This document shows, piece after piece, positions 63,231 to 64,000 of a stretch of 64,000 bases of DNA. Source of the DNA: Paludibacteraceae bacterium (GTDB lineage Bacteria > Bacteroidota > Bacteroidia > Bacteroidales > Paludibacteraceae); the NCBI GenBank assembly GCA_024693065.1, contig JAILLP010000024.1:124001-188000 (forward strand), in the 5' to 3' direction. Both the position numbers and the translations under genes were made by a program. The notes beneath the pieces were generated by a model. The model was given only the letters and a program-made list of their open reading frames with translations, was not told where the DNA came from and searched no databases. Numbering within the stretch: position 1 is the stretch's first letter; each line of letters starts with the position of its first letter.

Positions 63231-63258
63231 AAGGTCCGCGGATCACTCCGGGGACCTT
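63231..63258 (-). terminator. terminator of the ribonucleotide reductase gene
   Basis: AAGGTCC (63231-63237) pairs with GGACCTT (63252-63258); read on the minus strand it is followed by a T-run. About 70 bases past the stop at 63328. Confidence 0.65.
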
Positions 63259-63327
63259 CCACTGCAAATCAAAAAAACATATTAATTATGAAACAAAGTA
63301 TTTTATAAAAAACAAATATTCAACGAA

Positions 63328-64000
63328 TCAGCCTCCACACTTCGAATAACCGCAATTGGAACAGACGAGGCAACCTTCCTGGTAACGGATCGCCTTCTGC
63401 CCGCATTTCTCGCAGACCACCTCTTTGGCTTCCGCACCATTCGGAATATATTTCTTCAGCGCACGCTCCACACCATTTTTCCAGTTGTTGATAGTTTCGC
63501 TGTTCAGTTGCAAACCACCCACCAGTTTGATAACCTGGTCAATAGGCATTCCATAACGCAGCACGCCCGAAATCAGTTTGGCATAATTCCAATACTCCGG
63601 ATTGAACTTGTAGGAAAGGCCCTCAATGGTGGTCTTGTATCCACGACGATTCGAATACTGGAAATCATAACGGCTCATGCCCGTGTCCTCATCGATATTG
63701 CGGATAATCTTACCCGAATTGACCGTCTTAGGGATCAACAATCCATCCTCATCATCCGCCAAACCAGTGAATATCTCGTACGGACGACCTTCGATCAAAC
63801 CGACAAATGCAATCCATTTCTCTTTATTGTTTTGGAAACGGACCACATCCGCCTCCAACTCCCTCGGACGGGCCTCACCCGCCTTCAGGAAAGCGTTCTG
63901 CGCGCCGCCCTGCTTTTCCGCATACTTCTTCTTAGAGGAGGATGAGGAAGAGCGAGACCCTTCCCGATAGACCATCACCCCCTTGCACCCAGACCGCCAA
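63328..64000 (-). CDS. B12-dependent ribonucleoside-diphosphate reductase, C-terminal part (cut by window end)
   Basis: Open to the window edge, 223 residues seen. The visible part continues from a GCKGVMVYREGSR segment near the edge (the finger-loop/C-terminal transition of class II enzymes), through KWIAFVGLIEGRPYEIFTG, and ends in a zinc ribbon: CEKCGQKAIRYQEGC then CSNCGYSKCGG. This tail is characteristic of the adenosylcobalamin-dependent class II (NrdJ-type) reductase, which makes deoxyribonucleotides. The catalytic core lies outside the window. Serine- and lysine-rich insert (SSSSSSKKK) at about 12-23 of the fragment. Confidence 0.85.
   Translation of the reverse strand, partial: WRSGCKGVMVYREGSRSSSSSSKKKYAEKQGGAQNAFLKAGEARPRELEADVVRFQNNKEKWIAFVGLIEGRPYEIFTGLADDEDGLLIPKTVNSGKIIRNIDEDTGMSRYDFQYSNRRGYKTTIEGLSYKFNPEYWNYAKLISGVLRYGMPIDQVIKLVGGLQLNSETINNWKNGVERALKKYIPNGAEAKEVVCEKCGQKAIRYQEGCLVCSNCGYSKCGG

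Overview
The window comes from a Bacteroidota chromosome, most likely order Bacteroidales. The signs are: many promoters of the TTG / TAnnTTTG type and few strong Shine-Dalgarno sites; lipoproteins with short Bacteroidales lipoboxes; two type IX secretion (T9SS) sorting domains; a C10 (streptopain-type) protease; an Lnb-type lipoprotein N-acyltransferase; a Bacteroidales-style malic enzyme-phosphotransacetylase fusion; and several families known mainly from this order (DUF4294, DUF2023, HU-SPOR, Cbp1-like). Core genes are moderately GC-rich, while intergenic DNA and several accessory genes are clearly AT-richer. I cannot name the genus. No rRNA, tRNA or CRISPR array was seen.

Layout. Positions 1-2.6 kb hold the end of a DUF2023 gene and maeB (reverse). 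From 2.9 to 12.9 kb runs a forward set: porin, imelysin lipoprotein, di-heme DUF1111 lipoprotein, second porin, monoheme lipoprotein, CcsBA-type cytochrome c assembly protein and a RidA/FkbO-like protein. It looks like an envelope metal (probably iron) handling and electron transfer system together with its own heme-attachment machinery. Three copies of a REP-like palindromic repeat sit on both sides of the assembly gene. From 12.9 to 25.5 kb are small envelope genes (HERIH membrane protein, DUF4294, a beta-barrel, an exported HHH-barrel protein, DMP19, HU-SPOR, Cbp1-like lipoprotein) and housekeeping genes (rsmI, AI-2E permease, prmC, recX, CPBP protease, folE, SPOR protein).

From 25.5 to 27.1 kb a RAYT-like HUH transposase gene, with an unusual C-terminal domain, is flanked by seven copies of a short palindrome; one lies in its own predicted 5' leader. 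From 27 to 37.5 kb, almost all on the reverse strand, are menE, gap, two overlapping micro-lipoprotein genes not previously apparent as long frames, lnb, a cargo-less T9SS tail protein, a thioesterase, a DUF721 gene, recF, purC, phoH, a lipoprotein and a C10 protease. hisS and a BASS-type transporter follow.

From 40.3 to 41.65 kb is an AT-rich, translationally coupled three-gene cassette (DUF3791 / DUF3990 ADP-ribosyltransferase-like / small partner) followed by a DMP19-like gene; this looks like an undescribed toxin-antitoxin-like module. From 41.9 to 54.6 kb are a DUF4197 protein, two large paralogous surface proteins built of 26-residue Cys-Tyr-x-x-Met-Phe repeats (one carrying 14 further Cys-Asp-Ser repeats and a T9SS tail), an outer-membrane barrel, an ACT-ACT-metallo-beta-lactamase fusion, and a small plug-domain protein with a cysteine cluster ahead of a buried signal peptide. 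The last part holds a reverse run (secA, lgt, nagB, sugar phosphomutase), a forward polyprenyl glycosylphosphotransferase, and the C-terminal part of a B12-dependent ribonucleotide reductase cut by the window end.
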